Shown: positions 63,115 through 64,000 of the stretch, piece by piece
Layout: each line of letters begins with the position of its first letter
Numbering within the stretch: position 1 is the stretch's first letter
Source: Iamia sp. SCSIO 61187
Lineage (GTDB): Bacteria > Actinomycetota > Acidimicrobiia > Acidimicrobiales > Iamiaceae
Assembly: GCF_019443745.1 (NCBI RefSeq)
Contig: NZ_CP050948.1
Span: 3,786,001 to 3,850,000 of the forward strand
Length of the DNA stretch: 64,000 nt
Direction of reading: 5' to 3'
Notes under the pieces: model-generated
What the model was told of the DNA's origin: nothing
Seen by the model: only the letters and a program-made list of their open reading frames with translations
The model's database searches: none
Made by a program: the position numbers and the translations under genes

Positions 63115-64000
63115 CCTTCGACCCATGGTGGGTCCGATTCCCTGAGGTGCTCGAGGCCGAGGAACGCGACCTCGAGCGCCTCGGGGGTCGACCGCCGATC
63201 GTCGACGCAGATCTGCTGAACGCCCGCGGCATTCGGCGGTACCAAGTGCCGTACACCGACGCCGGAGGGACCCGGCACGACCTGGAGGTGACCTATAGCG
63301 ACCTGCACCCCTACTTCCAGGTGTCGGTGCGAAGCAATGATGTCTTTCGGGTGCACCAGGCCCCCTTCACGGGCCGGCTCTGCCTCCTCCATGGTCAGGG
63401 GGCGTGGGACGTCGCCGACACGGCCGCGTCCGTGATCGCAGAACAGATGCCCAAGCTGCTCGCTGACGCGGCCGCAGCAGACGGCGGGGAAACGCCCACA
63501 TCCTCCCCGGACCGCATGCCGAACGTCGACCCGATCACCAACTACTACGACCCAGCCGTACACACCGTGATGCGCATCGACGGCGGCTGGGCCAACGTGA
63601 TGGAGACGCGGAGCGGTCGGCTGCGGGTCGCTCTGGATGCACAGAGCGCGCAGGGCGCGCTGCGCGGCACCGTGTTCGAGGTCCAAGACGAAGAAGGTGC
63701 CGTCCTGCGATCCGCTGATGCCGCTCTGGCCGCCCTGTACGTGAACGACCAGCTGATCGACGGCCGGTGGGTCCGGCTGGACAGCGCGCCCGCCGAGGGT
63801 TCGGCTGAGGCCGTCCTGTCCGCGGCCGTGGACGCAGACAGGACGCTGGCGGCGCCTGCCTACGAGCGCGTCGGCGACCAGGAGGTCGACCTGATCGGCG
63901 TGGTACTCGAAGACGATGTCCGCGCCGACCTGGACTCGAGCACGCTGGTGCGCGGCGACAGCTGGCTCTTCGTCGCCCGGGTTCGAACCCGGGCGCGCCC
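63111..64000 (+). CDS. UBC-like (prokaryotic E2) protein, truncated by window end
   Basis: GTG at 63111; 296 codons to the window edge without a stop. Residues 1-125 fit the prokaryotic E2 pattern: LEVTYSDLHPYFQVSVRSND (beta meander with Tyr-Pro motif), then HQAPFTGRLCLLHGQGAWDV with Cys91 at the catalytic position, then the terminal helix VADTAASVIAEQMPKLLADA. From residue 140 a second, beta-rich region begins (NYYDPAVHTVMRIDGGWANV), possibly leading into an E1/ThiF or other domain beyond the window. Proposed role: ubiquitin-like transfer in phage defence; based on pattern recognition only. Confidence 0.68.
   Translation, partial: MTFDPWWVRFPEVLEAEERDLERLGGRPPIVDADLLNARGIRRYQVPYTDAGGTRHDLEVTYSDLHPYFQVSVRSNDVFRVHQAPFTGRLCLLHGQGAWDVADTAASVIAEQMPKLLADAAAADGGETPTSSPDRMPNVDPITNYYDPAVHTVMRIDGGWANVMETRSGRLRVALDAQSAQGALRGTVFEVQDEEGAVLRSADAALAALYVNDQLIDGRWVRLDSAPAEGSAEAVLSAAVDADRTLAAPAYERVGDQEVDLIGVVLEDDVRADLDSSTLVRGDSWLFVARVRTRAR

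Noticed and set aside
63975-63994. Perfect 20-base palindrome GCCCGGGTTCGAACCCGGGC resembling a tRNA T arm at the window end
   Set aside because: No matching acceptor or anticodon arm lies upstream, and the frame of the E2-like gene runs through it. It could still be part of a tRNA only if the downstream sequence shows so.

Overview
The window is GC-rich, densely coded DNA from a high-GC actinobacterium. The 1-5 kb housekeeping cluster (mutM, rnc, acpP, plsX, rpmF, DUF177, coiled-coil gene, coaD, rsmD) and the many acyl-CoA dehydrogenase and TetR genes fit an Acidimicrobiia-like lineage; that placement is inference. A -10 hexamer of the form TANNNT lies 6-9 bases before many start codons, which suggests frequent leaderless transcription. 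No rRNA gene, complete tRNA or CRISPR array is visible.

Layout. 1-5005: minus-strand housekeeping operon, nearly every gene overlapping the next by a few bases. 5084-9802: plus-strand lipid-modification operon (FAD amine oxidase-like, DUF1365, two cyclopropane-synthase-like methyltransferases), with a 120-bp in-frame palindromic insertion in the DUF1365 gene. 9843-12307: AAA ATPase, TesB thioesterase, DUF4190 protein. 12322-22272: a steroid ring C/D (HIP-CoA) degradation set (FadA6-like thiolase, IpdE1/E2-like dehydrogenases, IpdC, IpdB, IpdA, EchA20, IpdF), four of whose promoters carry the same palindrome CTGACNNNNNGTCAG; an AbiEi/DUF559 gene framed by 118-bp hairpin repeats is embedded in it. 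22.7-39.3 kb: mixed metabolism (MOSC, PilZ, RarD, acyltransferase, M14 and M20 peptidases, haloalkane dehalogenase, regulators, an acidic calcium-repeat protein, acyl-CoA dehydrogenases) with a decayed hydroxy-acid oxidase and a MarR-GNAT gene split by one TGA. 39.3-45.6 kb: four TetR genes, three in divergent pairs with palindromic operators. 45.6-48.9 kb: PAP2 phosphatase and a two-component system whose kinase is frameshifted.

49033-64000 looks like the left part of an integrative conjugative element. It starts at a 3'-half copy of tRNA-Glu(CTC), followed by a tyrosine integrase, an AbiV-like gene, a short Argonaute with a SIR2-APAZ partner (SPARSA type), a large methylase-helicase, two small element genes, a VirD4-like coupling protein, and, running off the right edge, a tiny proline-rich protein coupled to a UBC-like E2 protein with a candidate catalytic cysteine. 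The last pair may open a bacterial ubiquitin-like conjugation operon and is the most interesting unfinished object here. The right end of the element, the restored tRNA-Glu and a relaxase should lie beyond base 64000.
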